From Actinopolymorpha pittospori (GTDB taxonomy: Bacteria > Actinomycetota > Actinomycetes > Propionibacteriales > Actinopolymorphaceae): a stretch of DNA of 64,000 nt. The notes under the pieces were generated by a model that made no database searches, was not told the DNA's origin, and saw only the letters and a list, made by a program, of their open reading frames with translations. The position numbers were made by a program, and so were the translations under genes. Below are positions 41,005-50,688 of the stretch, in pieces (positions within the stretch are counted from its first letter, which is position 1; each line of letters opens with the position of its first letter). Location: the NCBI RefSeq assembly GCF_014873875.1, contig NZ_JADBEM010000001.1, positions 1,488,001 to 1,552,000 of the forward strand, read 5' to 3'.

Positions 41005-41534
41005 CCAGGGCCAGCGCGGCTAAGCGTCCCTTCTTGCCCTGTATCCACTGTGGCAAGGAGTACGGGTCCAGTGCCTGCATCAGGATCCACGGGTCCAGCT
41101 CGAGTCGTGAGCTCGTCGATGCCGCGCCGCAGCTCGGGCATCGATCTCGGCGATGACCGCCGGCCAGCGGCACACCGACGCCAGCGACGGTCCTGACCGG
41201 ATCCGAGCGGTAGCCGGAGGCATCGCGTTCTATCTCCTGACGATGCGCTGCTGCTCCTTGTCGCCGCCGATCTGCTGGCGTTGGTCACAGCCGCGAACGA
41301 CCTGATCGTCCACAGTTGGACGTATTCCAGGACGGCCGGCGCCCGACCACCCCACGCGCCACGCGCTTACATCTTCATTTTGTCCTGCGGAAGCTTCGAC
41401 AAGTGATTCCCTTGACTTCAAGAGGAATCTGCCGCCGGTCTTGACCCGCTTTCCGCAGCAATGCGACGCCCGTGGCGGCTGCCTGTCTGGATCGTGTCGT
41501 AGATGCCAAACGCGCACACATTGGGAGGGCTTGA
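41005..41534. other. Intergenic region between Nudix and GH15 genes
   Basis: About 530 bp with no supported gene on either strand. It ends with GGGAGGG, the ribosome site of the GH15 gene. No repeats or strong hairpins were seen. A decayed gene cannot be excluded. Confidence 0.4.
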
Positions 41535-43442
41535 ATGGATAGTTATCCAGCGATAGCGGATCACGCGCTGATCGGTGATCTGCAGACAGCTGCCCTGGTG
41601 GCGACCGACGGCACGATCGACTGGTTCTGTGCCCCGCGATTCGACTCACCCAGCATCTTCGCCGCCCTCCTCGATCAGAAGCGTGGCGGCAGTTTCCGAA
41701 TCGCCCCGGTAGGAACGGACTATGTGACCAGGCAGCTATATCTGCCCGGAACGCCGATCGTGGTAACACGGTTCCTGAGTGCTGATGGGGTAGGTGAAGT
41801 CATCAACTTTGCCCCCATAGCTGGCGATCAGGCCACTGACCGACACCGACTGGTGCGGATGGTACGAGTAGTTCGCGGCCAGATGCGATTCCGTCTCCTT
41901 TGCGAGCCACGGTTCAACTACGGCCGGGACCGGGCCGAGATCGACGTGACGCCCGGCGGTGCCCTCTTCCGCAGCCCGACCATGACGATGAGTGTCTGCG
42001 CCTCGAGGTTTCCGGACAAGCGCCTGGTGCGGGAGGAAGACGTGCACCGCACGGACCACGGCATCGAACTCGTGGCGGACCTGGCTACCGGCGACGTCGG
42101 TGGCCTCATGCTCGAGACCGCACCCACCGGCCCTGTACGCGTGATCCCACCGGCCGAGCTGACCGAGCTGTTCGAACAGACCCGCGACTTCTGGCGCTCC
42201 TGGATCGGCCAGTCCCGATACCGTGGCCGCTGGCGCGAGATCGTGGAGCGCTCCGCAATGACCCTGAAGCTCATGACCTACGCGCCGACTGGCGCCCTCG
42301 TCGCCGCGCCCACCGCAGGCCTGCCCGAACAGGTCGGTGGCGAACGCAACTGGGACTACCGTTTCACCTGGGTACGCGACGCCTCGTTCTCGGTGTACGC
42401 ACTGTTGGGGCTCGGATTCACCTCCGAAGCGCAGGCGTTCCTCAGGTGGCTGGGCGACCGGGTCCGCAACGCCTCGGAGGACTCGGGCGCATTGCAGATC
42501 ATGTACCGGATCGACGGGTCCCCGAACCTGAAGGAAGAGGTCCTCGATCACTTCGAGGGCTACAAAGGCTCCAGTCCGATCCGTATCGGCAACGCCGCCG
42601 CCGACCAACTCCAGCTCGACATCTACGGCGAAGCTCTGGACTCGCTGTACCTCGCCGACTCCCACGACCTGCGTATGTCCCACAAGGCCTGGCGCAACAC
42701 CATCGACGTGGTCGAGTGGCTCTGCGACCACTGGGACCAGCCCGACGACGGGATCTGGGAGACCCGCGGCGGTCGCCAGGACTTCGTGTACGGCCGACTC
42801 ATGACCTGGGTCGCCTTCGATCGCGCCATCCGGCTCGCTCAGAACCGTGGCCGTCCGGCCAACATCAGCCGCTGGACCGCAATTCGCGACAAGGTCTACG
42901 ACCAGATCATGGACCACGGTTTCAACGAGAGCCGCCAGGCGTTCGTCCAGCACTACACAACGGACGTACTCGACGCGTCCCTGCTCTATATGCCGCTCGT
43001 CGAATTCATCGGCCCCCACGACCCCATGTGGCAGTCCACCCTGCACGCCATCGACAACGAGCTCGTCTCCGACAGCCTGGTCTATCGCTACGACCCGCTG
43101 GCCTCACCGGACGGACTTCGTGGCTCCGAAGGCACCTTCACCATGTGCACCTTCTGGTATGTCGACGCACTCGCCCGGTCAGGACGCCTCGAAGAGGCCA
43201 GACTCACCTTCGAGAAAGTGCTGACCTACTGTAACCACCTCGGCCTGTACTCCGAGGAAATCGCACCTACCGGCGAGCAGATCGGCAACTTCCCCCAGGC
43301 CTTCAGCCACCTCGCTCTCATCACCGCGGCGATGAACCTCAACTACCAACTCGACCATGGCTCTGGCTACGTCGAACCGGTTCTGGGACACGACCCAGCC
43401 AACAGGGGACGTACGCCTGATCAGCGACGGGCCCAGCCCTAG
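41535..43442 (+). CDS. Glycoside hydrolase family 15 (trehalase/glucoamylase-like)
   Basis: A 635-aa GH15 protein of the actinobacterial trehalase type. The N-terminal domain begins IADHALIGDLQTAALVATDGTIDWFCAPRFDSPSIFAALLD. The catalytic (alpha/alpha)6 barrel carries N-W-D-Y-R-F-T-W-V-R-D, W-E-T-R-G-G (likely catalytic acid) and Y-S-E-E-I (likely base), then G-N-F-P-Q-A-F-S-H-L. No signal peptide is seen. GGGAGGG precedes the ATG. Compared with the GH15 at 1.9 kb it keeps the classical signatures much better, so this is the more likely trehalase. Confidence 0.9.
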   Translation: MDSYPAIADHALIGDLQTAALVATDGTIDWFCAPRFDSPSIFAALLDQKRGGSFRIAPVGTDYVTRQLYLPGTPIVVTRFLSADGVGEVINFAPIAGDQATDRHRLVRMVRVVRGQMRFRLLCEPRFNYGRDRAEIDVTPGGALFRSPTMTMSVCASRFPDKRLVREEDVHRTDHGIELVADLATGDVGGLMLETAPTGPVRVIPPAELTELFEQTRDFWRSWIGQSRYRGRWREIVERSAMTLKLMTYAPTGALVAAPTAGLPEQVGGERNWDYRFTWVRDASFSVYALLGLGFTSEAQAFLRWLGDRVRNASEDSGALQIMYRIDGSPNLKEEVLDHFEGYKGSSPIRIGNAAADQLQLDIYGEALDSLYLADSHDLRMSHKAWRNTIDVVEWLCDHWDQPDDGIWETRGGRQDFVYGRLMTWVAFDRAIRLAQNRGRPANISRWTAIRDKVYDQIMDHGFNESRQAFVQHYTTDVLDASLLYMPLVEFIGPHDPMWQSTLHAIDNELVSDSLVYRYDPLASPDGLRGSEGTFTMCTFWYVDALARSGRLEEARLTFEKVLTYCNHLGLYSEEIAPTGEQIGNFPQAFSHLALITAAMNLNYQLDHGSGYVEPVLGHDPANRGRTPDQRRAQP

Positions 43443-43553
43443 GACCCAGACAGGTCAGGCCCAGTCTCGGCCGGGACGGCGTGAGGCGCGACCTTGATCA
43501 ATGCACAAGCCTTGGGGGAGACGCCATGACGCGACGCTGATGGACGTTGCCGG

Positions 43554-44972
43554 CTAAGCCGCTGCCTGCTGGGGCTTCGTTTCAGGTGGTGGCGTCAGAG
43601 ACACCTCGACCTGCTGTCGGGATCCCCACTTGCCGACACGCATCGTGGCGAACGAGTAGAGCCGCACCGGGAACATCACGGCCAGGTGGAAGTAGCCGTA
43701 GAGCGGGGCGACCGCGGCCGTGGTGAGCCGGGACCAGATGGACTGGTCGAAACGGCGCATGTCGAAGTACCGGATGGCTCGCGCGGCCGACATCAGCCCG
43801 ATGAACATCAGGTAGGGACCGATCAGCAGCCCTCCCCCGGTCGTGATCGGATGAACGACCGCGACGACCAGGAGGAAGGTGGAGTACACGGCCCACTGCG
43901 CGACGTCGATGAAGGTGAACCACCAGGCGGCGCGGGCTGGACTGCGATGCGTGAGAAGCCACAGCGACTCACGGAAGAAACTTCTGCCCCAGCGGGCTTG
44001 CTGGCGTATGAAGTGGTTGAACTTCTCGGGCACCGCGGTGTGCGCGATCGCCGATTCGACGAACACGACGCGCCCTTCCCGCAGGCAGTAGTTCGTCAGC
44101 CGTCGGTCTTCCCCGTTCAGTGCCGGCTTGCCGAGGAACGTCTGCGTGAGGAAGTCGTCGAGGTACTTGACCATGACGTCACGCCGGTAGAAGGCGATCG
44201 CGCCGCACACACACAGGACCGACTGGAAGCGGGAGGTGGCGGTGCGGTCGTTGAGGAAGGAGTTGACGTAGAGGATGTCCTGAAATCGCGTCAGGATGCT
44301 CTTGTCATAGTTGAGTGGCAGCACGAGGCCGGTCACAGCGGTGACGCGCTTCGACCGGAACGGCCGCATCCCCTCATAGATCGCGTTCGGTTCCAGGAAC
44401 GAATCCGAGTCCAGGCACAGGTACACGTCAACGTCGTCCATGGTGTGGAAGCCGACCGCCAGGCCCTCGCGCTTGCCCAGGTTGACGGGCTGGCGGACCA
44501 CCCTGATCCGCGGATCGAAGGTGGCGTACACGCGTGCGATGTCGTAGGCGTCGAGGTTCGTGGAGCAGTCGTCGACGATGAGGATCCGGGTGGGCTGGTA
44601 GGTCTGCGTCAGGATCGAGTCGATGCAGCGCCTCAGCAACGCCGGATCCTCGTTGTAGACCGTCACGATGACACCGAGACGCATCGATGGGTTCGGGTCG
44701 GGCCAACGCCGCGTCGGCAGTAGTGACAACAACAGCTTGACGCCGACGATGCCGAAGAACACGGCGGTGAACCAGGCGACGGAGCCGTAGTAGGACCACT
44801 TCGCTGCCACGGCGGCTGCGACTGCGCTGAAAAGCAGGACCGCGGTGACGGGTCTACGCCTGACAACGGCGGACGGACGCTGAAGAGCTGCGCGCCGGCT
44901 CGCACGAGTCGCGCGGGCAGTAGCTATGGAGGCGACCTCTGGGAAGTCCTTCCTGTCGCCGTGCACTCTCAC
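43554..44972 (-). CDS. Processive family 2 glycosyltransferase (hyaluronan synthase/NodC-like)
   Basis: About 472 aa. Two N-terminal membrane helices, then the GT-A domain with V-I-V-T-V-Y-N-E-D, L-I-V-D-D-C-S-T, the D-x-D in C-L-D-S-D-S-F, G-E-D-R-R-L and Q-Q-A-R-W, the hallmarks of processive beta-glycosyltransferases that both make and extrude a polysaccharide. Three or four membrane helices follow. The product may be a hyaluronan-, chitin- or cellulose-like polymer and cannot be told. The start is uncertain: GTGs at 44972 and 44966 and a TTG at 45047 are in frame, none with a clear ribosome site. Confidence 0.86.
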   Translation of the reverse strand: MRVHGDRKDFPEVASIATARATRASRRAALQRPSAVVRRRPVTAVLLFSAVAAAVAAKWSYYGSVAWFTAVFFGIVGVKLLLSLLPTRRWPDPNPSMRLGVIVTVYNEDPALLRRCIDSILTQTYQPTRILIVDDCSTNLDAYDIARVYATFDPRIRVVRQPVNLGKREGLAVGFHTMDDVDVYLCLDSDSFLEPNAIYEGMRPFRSKRVTAVTGLVLPLNYDKSILTRFQDILYVNSFLNDRTATSRFQSVLCVCGAIAFYRRDVMVKYLDDFLTQTFLGKPALNGEDRRLTNYCLREGRVVFVESAIAHTAVPEKFNHFIRQQARWGRSFFRESLWLLTHRSPARAAWWFTFIDVAQWAVYSTFLLVVAVVHPITTGGGLLIGPYLMFIGLMSAARAIRYFDMRRFDQSIWSRLTTAAVAPLYGYFHLAVMFPVRLYSFATMRVGKWGSRQQVEVSLTPPPETKPQQAAA

Positions 44973-45448
44973 CCAGTCACCGAACCGACATCGGCTCAAC
45001 GTATGAGGCACCCAGAAAACGCATCGCTTCCCCCCAGGGATCAACAATCTGTTACGCCACCTCAGCGCAACGACACGTTCTTCGGTGCATCCCCCAAGGC
45101 GCCGGAAGGCCGTGCGATTTACCTACGGAAAGCAGCGATGAACAGTTACGCGGCAAGGGCGAAAGTCCACAGGTTGGAACAGCCCGCGACTATCCGCCAT
45201 CTCATCTGTCCGACAGGTAGCCGCCGGGTCGGGCTCCCGCAACAGCCCAGGATTCATCACCGCCTCGGCGTGTGATCGCCCGGCGCCTGACCGACGTCGC
45301 AGGAACACGGATGCCGGGCCCATCAAGGCGAGTACAGGGCATCTCACCACGTACGTATCCAGCATCACCTACAACGGGGTCTTCATCGTCCGCATCGTAG
45401 GTGGCAGCGTCGAGACCTGGAGCCTTCGACGCGACTGGCAAGGCGGTC
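44973..45448. other. Intergenic region between APC permease and GT2 genes
   Basis: About 475 bp between two leftward genes. I see no supported gene, RNA or repeat. The GT2 promoter should lie in the left part, near 45000-45060. Confidence 0.35.
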
Positions 45449-46804
<1,356 letters not shown>

Positions 46805-46814
46805 ACAGGCATTC

Positions 46815-46832
46815 CATCAAATGAGTTTGATG
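46815..46832. promoter_or_regulatory. ArsR/SmtB-type palindromic operator
   Basis: CATCAAA-TGAG-TTTGATG is a perfect 7-bp inverted repeat 13 bp before the ArsR-ArsC fusion gene and 11 bp from the permease start. It resembles operators with ATCAA half-sites known for ArsR-type metalloid repressors. One bound dimer would cover both divergent starts. Confidence 0.65.
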
Positions 46833-46845
46833 TATCGTCCTGGTC

Positions 46846-47619
46846 ATGGCGTCCTCGAGTCAAGCCGTCCCCGCGTTTGTGCGCCTGGCCGCGCATCCAC
46901 TGCGCTGGCGGCTGTTGACCGAGCTCGCCGCCAGCGACCTGCGTGTCCGCGAGCTCATGGCACTGGTCGAAGCGCCGCAGAATCTGGTCTCCTACCACCT
47001 TCGGCTGCTGCGCGACGGCGGGCTGGTCGCCGCCAGCCGCAGCAGTTTCGACGGTCGCGACAGCTACTACCGGCTGGACCTGGAGCGCAGCGCGCAGGCC
47101 CTGGCCGCGACCGAGGCCGCTCTGCATCCGGCGCTGCGCCGCGACGCCGCGCCATCGGAGTCGCCAGCCGCCCCACAGCGGTGGCCCCGTTCCGCGGTGC
47201 TGTTCGTGTGCACCGGCAACAGCGCCCGATCACCGATCGCCGAGGCGCTGCTGCGCCACCACACGGGCGGCCGTGTGACCGCGCGCAGCGCCGGCAGCAG
47301 ACCCAAGCCGCGTCTGCACCCCCAGGCGGTCCAGGTGCTGCGTGATGACTACGGCATCGACATCGGCGAGCAGCAGCCTCGCCATCTGGACACCCTGCGC
47401 GGCCGCCGGTTCAACTTCGTGATCACCTTGTGCGACAAGGCCCGAGAGGTCTGCCCCGAGTTCGGCGACGACTCGCGGCGAGTCCACTGGAGCATCCCCG
47501 ACCCCGCGACGGCCGGTGCCAACGAACAGTCCACCCATGCCGCCTTCGGTCGTGCTGCCGCGGACATCGACAAGCGCATCCATTACCTGCTGCCCGTCCT
47601 CACCACGACGAACACCTGA
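46846..47619 (+). CDS. ArsR-type regulator fused to LMW-phosphatase-type arsenate reductase
   Basis: A 257-aa fusion. Residues about 1-100 are an ArsR winged helix (AHPLRWRLLTELAASDLRVRELMALVEAPQNLVSYHLRLLRDGGLV). I see no C-x-C metal site in it. Residues about 115-255 are a low-molecular-weight phosphatase/ArsC domain with the P-loop V-C-T-G-N-S-A-R-S (C-x5-R-S), a second Cys in T-L-C-D-K-A-R and one in E-V-C-P-E-F, plus D-P-A. The three-Cys pattern fits thioredoxin-coupled arsenate reductase. The protein probably senses metalloid and reduces arsenate. No arsenite exporter is next to it. Confidence 0.88.
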   Translation: MASSSQAVPAFVRLAAHPLRWRLLTELAASDLRVRELMALVEAPQNLVSYHLRLLRDGGLVAASRSSFDGRDSYYRLDLERSAQALAATEAALHPALRRDAAPSESPAAPQRWPRSAVLFVCTGNSARSPIAEALLRHHTGGRVTARSAGSRPKPRLHPQAVQVLRDDYGIDIGEQQPRHLDTLRGRRFNFVITLCDKAREVCPEFGDDSRRVHWSIPDPATAGANEQSTHAAFGRAAADIDKRIHYLLPVLTTTNT

Positions 47620-47631
47620 GGAGTTCACGAC

Positions 47632-48009
47632 ATGACGACCACCGAGCAGTACGCCAGCGTCCGCTACCTCGTCGACAACGTCCAGGCGGGCATCGACTTC
47701 TACACCAACCACCTCGGCTTCACCCTGAACAGCAGCGCTGCACCCGCTTTCGCCGACGTCGTACGCGGGCCACTCCGCCTGCTGCTGTCGGGACCCGCCA
47801 GCTCCGGCGCCCGCGCCACACCCGCCGAGTCCGCCGGCGCCGGCCGCAACCGCATCCACCTGACCGTCGACGACCTGGACGCCGAGATCGCCCGGCTTCG
47901 CGCTGCCGGACTGTCCTTCCACAGCGACTTGGTCGCCGGCCCCGGCGGCCGCCAGATCCTGCTCGCCGACCCCGCCGGCAACCTGGTCGAACTGTTCCAA
48001 CCTGCCTAA
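47632..48009 (+). CDS. VOC-superfamily (glyoxalase-like) protein
   Basis: A 125-aa protein with a VOC fold: SVRYLVDNVQAGIDFYTNHLGFTL and HLTVDDLDAEIARLRAAGLSF...GGRQILLADPAGNLVELFQPA. The P-A-G-N-L-V-E-L-F ending is typical and gives a metal-ligand Glu. It lies 12 bp after the ArsR-ArsC fusion gene, so it is in the same operon. Arsenic operons can carry the VOC enzyme ArsI, but this protein has no Cys and lacks the ArsI thiol site, so it should not be called ArsI. Confidence 0.85.
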   Translation: MTTTEQYASVRYLVDNVQAGIDFYTNHLGFTLNSSAAPAFADVVRGPLRLLLSGPASSGARATPAESAGAGRNRIHLTVDDLDAEIARLRAAGLSFHSDLVAGPGGRQILLADPAGNLVELFQPA

Positions 48010-48108
48010 CGGCTACCGAAGGATCCCTGATCTGAACGTCCGCGAGGGACTGGTCACATGCCTACCGCCCGGTGTTCGGCAACCGGGTGCGCGGGGAGGG
48101 GCAAGGGA

Positions 48109-48904
48109 TCACAACGTCTTGACTTGCCCGCCGTCGATGGTGAACTCGGCTCCGGTGATGTTGCCGGCCAGCGGGGGAGGCGAGGAAGAGAGCCAGGTCG
48201 GCGACTTCGTGGGCTTCGGTGACTCGCCCTGTGGAGATGCCCATGGTCTGTGGCACGACTACGTCGATGGCTTCCTGCGCAGTGGTGCCGGCCTGGGCCG
48301 CTGTGGCATCGGCGAAGCCACCTGGCGCGGTCCAGAAGGGGGTGCGAACCGGTCCCGGGCAGATCGCGTTGACCCGGACGCCTCGCGGTGCGAACTCCTC
48401 GGACAGGGACTTGCCCAGGTTGCTTAGCCCGGCCTTGGCCGCGGAGTAGTCCACGACCATGGGGAATGGCAGGCGCGCGTTGACGGAGCTGATGTTGATG
48501 ATGGAACTCCCATCCGCGTCCAACAGGTGGGGAAGCGCGGCGCGGCTGGCCCGGACCGCGCTGAACAGGATCAGGTTGAAGATCCGCTGCCACTCGGCGT
48601 CGTCGATGTCCAGAAAGCTCGAGCGTGGCGTCCCGGCGCCCAACCCGTTGATCAGAACGTCGAGCCCGCCGTACTGGTCCACCGCGTGCCGGACGAGTGC
48701 GTCCGGTCCGTCAGCCGTGGACAGGTCGACCGAGACCGCGGTGACGCCGTAGGTCTCGCGGAGCCCTTCGAGCTCGGGAGTCATGCTCCGGCTGCCGGCG
48801 ACGACGTGGGCGCCTTCGCGGGCGAAGCCGTCGGCGATGGCAAGGCCGATGCCCTTGCTCGCGCCGGTGACGACGGCGACCTTGCCCTCGAGCTGAAGGT
48901 CCAT
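48109..48904 (-). CDS. Short-chain dehydrogenase/reductase, apparent frameshift near the C-terminus
   Basis: A classical SDR of about 264 aa: V-V-T-G-A-S-K-G-I-G, V-L-I-N-G-L-G-A-G, S-S-V-N-A-R and Y-S-A-A-K. After A-L-F-L-A-S-P the usual ending (L-A-G-N-I-T-G-A-E-F-T-I-D-G-G-Q-V-K-T-L then stop at 48109) is in another frame. The break falls in a run of five C (minus strand), a classic place for a one-base error. Without correction the protein runs on with an unrelated basic tail to 48062. The substrate is unknown. The ATG at 48904 is preferred to a GTG at 48913. Confidence 0.82.
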
Positions 48905-49069
48905 GGCAGTCACTTCTGAAATCGGTCACCCATATACCCGGGGTGGGCGGGAACCAGTGCTGTCAACTCAGGCTAGGCGGTCCGACAGGCCCTGGTCTCC
49001 CGGACCAAGCCAGGCCCACGCCGTTAACACGGGTTTCTCACATGGGCTGGGCCCGCCGCGGAGGACCAG

Positions 49070-49672
49070 TCAGGCTGCTGCCGTGCACCGCAGGTAGTGC
49101 GGTGAGAGCGTGGCGACCAGTCGGACGTTGCCGATCACGGTCGCGTCGTCGTTGTCGACGTTCGCGGTCGCCCATGCCAAGGCCTGCCTGCGCAGCCCGT
49201 CGTCTCTCGCCAACAGAACACCCGCGAGACCCGTGAACAGCTCCGCGCAGATCTTGGTGCCCGGGCCTCGATCGCACAGGAGGTTCACCTCCCGCACCCG
49301 CCTGTCGTCGTCGTACTCGACATTGACCCTGAGGCCCTGCACGGTGTCGTCGCGCGGGGTGCAGGCGGTGCGTTTCAGCGCTCCGTTGAGGAGTCCAACG
49401 CCGGTACCGGACAACTCGCACTTCCACGACCTGGTCTTCACCAGCCAGTCCTCGGTGATGGCGCCGACGGTCACGCCGCGCAGATAACTCTGATCCGCGT
49501 GGGGAAAGTCGCGGGTGAGCGTCGGCGTGGAGGTGGGACCGTTCTGCCTGGAGCCCAAGGTGCTTCCGAGCGCCACCCCGGCGGATCCGCCTACCAGCAA
49601 CGCGAGGACGCTCACGGCAACGGTCAGCAGTACCCGTGGCCGACGCCTGGCAGCCGTAGGTGCTGGGATCAT
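49070..49672 (-). CDS. Exported membrane-anchored protein, unknown
   Basis: A 200-aa protein. A basic N-terminus and one hydrophobic helix (VLLTVAVSVLALLVGGSAGVALG, about 14-36) act as signal anchor. The rest is extracellular, with five Cys (W-K-C-E, A-C-T-P, L-L-C-D, I-C-A-E and a final R-C-T). Its end, RRQALAWATANVDNDDATVIGNVRLVATLSPHYLRC, resembles the end of the upstream protein (QIRTWLSRQVEGGGTTVADVGGYTYKVDASEP), so the two may be distant paralogues. No known family recognised. Its ATG overlaps the upstream stop by 4 bp. Confidence 0.75.
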   Translation of the reverse strand: MIPAPTAARRRPRVLLTVAVSVLALLVGGSAGVALGSTLGSRQNGPTSTPTLTRDFPHADQSYLRGVTVGAITEDWLVKTRSWKCELSGTGVGLLNGALKRTACTPRDDTVQGLRVNVEYDDDRRVREVNLLCDRGPGTKICAELFTGLAGVLLARDDGLRRQALAWATANVDNDDATVIGNVRLVATLSPHYLRCTAAA

Positions 49673-50688
49673 TCTGGCGTCACCGCTTCCACGTCGAGGT
49701 TGAAGATCTGCGGCTCCGACGCGTCGACCTTGTAGGTGTAGCCGCCGACGTCCGCGACGGTCGTACCTCCGCCTTCCACCTGTCGGCTGAGCCAGGTTCT
49801 GATCTGTGCGGCGAACTCCCTGTCATGGGCGTAGGGCAACCCCGCCGACCACAACATGTAGGCCATCGCCGTCTTGCTCGGCGGTGCGAACGTGTTGTCG
49901 AACGGGCCGATCTCGGCGCTGCTGACACGCGCGGAGTACGCGCGAACCTGACCGCGAACCTCCCACAGCGAGAAGGTGTACTCCGTAACTCCGATCTGCA
50001 GCACACATGTCCACCTGTCAGCACTCGCCTTACATGTGTGACCCTGTGCCTTCAACCTGCCGATGACGGTCGCAGCCCGAAGGTTCGGGACGCAGGTCCT
50101 CTCCGAGCGTTCGCAGTTCACCGGACCGAAGTCGGGCGTCGCATCACTCGCCATGGCGTAGCTTCCGATCCCGCCTGCCACGCACGCGAACAGGCCCACC
50201 AGCAGGGTGAGCGCCAGGATCCGGCCCCGGCGGCGAGGCGGAGGGGCATCGGCAGCCGCATGGACGCTTGGCGCCGGCCGCGGCTGGTTCGGCCACGGCT
50301 CGTTCGGCCGCGGCTGGTTCGGCCATGGCTGATCTACTGCTGGCGGCTGCTGCGACGGTCCACTCGGTCGCGGGGGCAGGTGCCTCGCGTGCGGTGGCAG
50401 GGTGTGGGCCGGTCCGCTCGGTCGCGGGGGCAGGTGCCTGCCCTGCGGCGGCTGCGGCCACGGCGCGCCCGGTCGCGGCGGCGGCCCACCCGGAGGCTGC
50501 TGCCATGGCGCACTCGGTCGGGGCGGCAGGTGCCTTCCCGGCGACGGTCCATCCGGAGGCGGCTGACCACCCGGAGGCGGTTGTCCACCAGGGGGCGGTT
50601 GTCCACCCGGGGGCGGCTGCTGCCAGTGCCCGGACGGCGGTCGGGCGTCTGCGGGCGGCCGGCTGTGGGGATGCGGCGTCTCGGCCAT
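49669..50688 (-). CDS. Proline-rich single-pass membrane protein with extracellular domain
   Basis: A 339-aa protein. Residues 1-150 are cytoplasmic and low-complexity, built from P-P-P-G-G-Q repeats (about 25-45), R-H-L-P-P-R-P-S-x-P repeats and N-Q-P-R-P-N-E-P-W-P repeats. A basic patch R-R-R-G-R precedes the membrane helix (ILALTLLVGLFACVAGGIGSYAMA). The outer domain (about 185-339) has four Cys (N-C-E-R, T-C-V-P, T-C-K-A, T-C-V-L). Proline-rich cytoplasmic tails of this sort occur in actinobacterial envelope and Ser/Thr kinase-related proteins. GAGGGG precedes the ATG. It overlaps genes on both sides. Confidence 0.75.
   Translation of the reverse strand: MAETPHPHSRPPADARPPSGHWQQPPPGGQPPPGGQPPPGGQPPPDGPSPGRHLPPRPSAPWQQPPGGPPPRPGAPWPQPPQGRHLPPRPSGPAHTLPPHARHLPPRPSGPSQQPPAVDQPWPNQPRPNEPWPNQPRPAPSVHAAADAPPPRRRGRILALTLLVGLFACVAGGIGSYAMASDATPDFGPVNCERSERTCVPNLRAATVIGRLKAQGHTCKASADRWTCVLQIGVTEYTFSLWEVRGQVRAYSARVSSAEIGPFDNTFAPPSKTAMAYMLWSAGLPYAHDREFAAQIRTWLSRQVEGGGTTVADVGGYTYKVDASEPQIFNLDVEAVTPE

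Noticed and set aside
41736..43046. 436-codon minus-strand frame
   Set aside because: It is antisense to the second GH15 gene, with shadow-type composition.
47632..48009. VOC gene in the arsenic operon as ArsI (C-As lyase)
   Set aside because: The protein contains no cysteine, so the arsenical-binding thiols of ArsI are missing.
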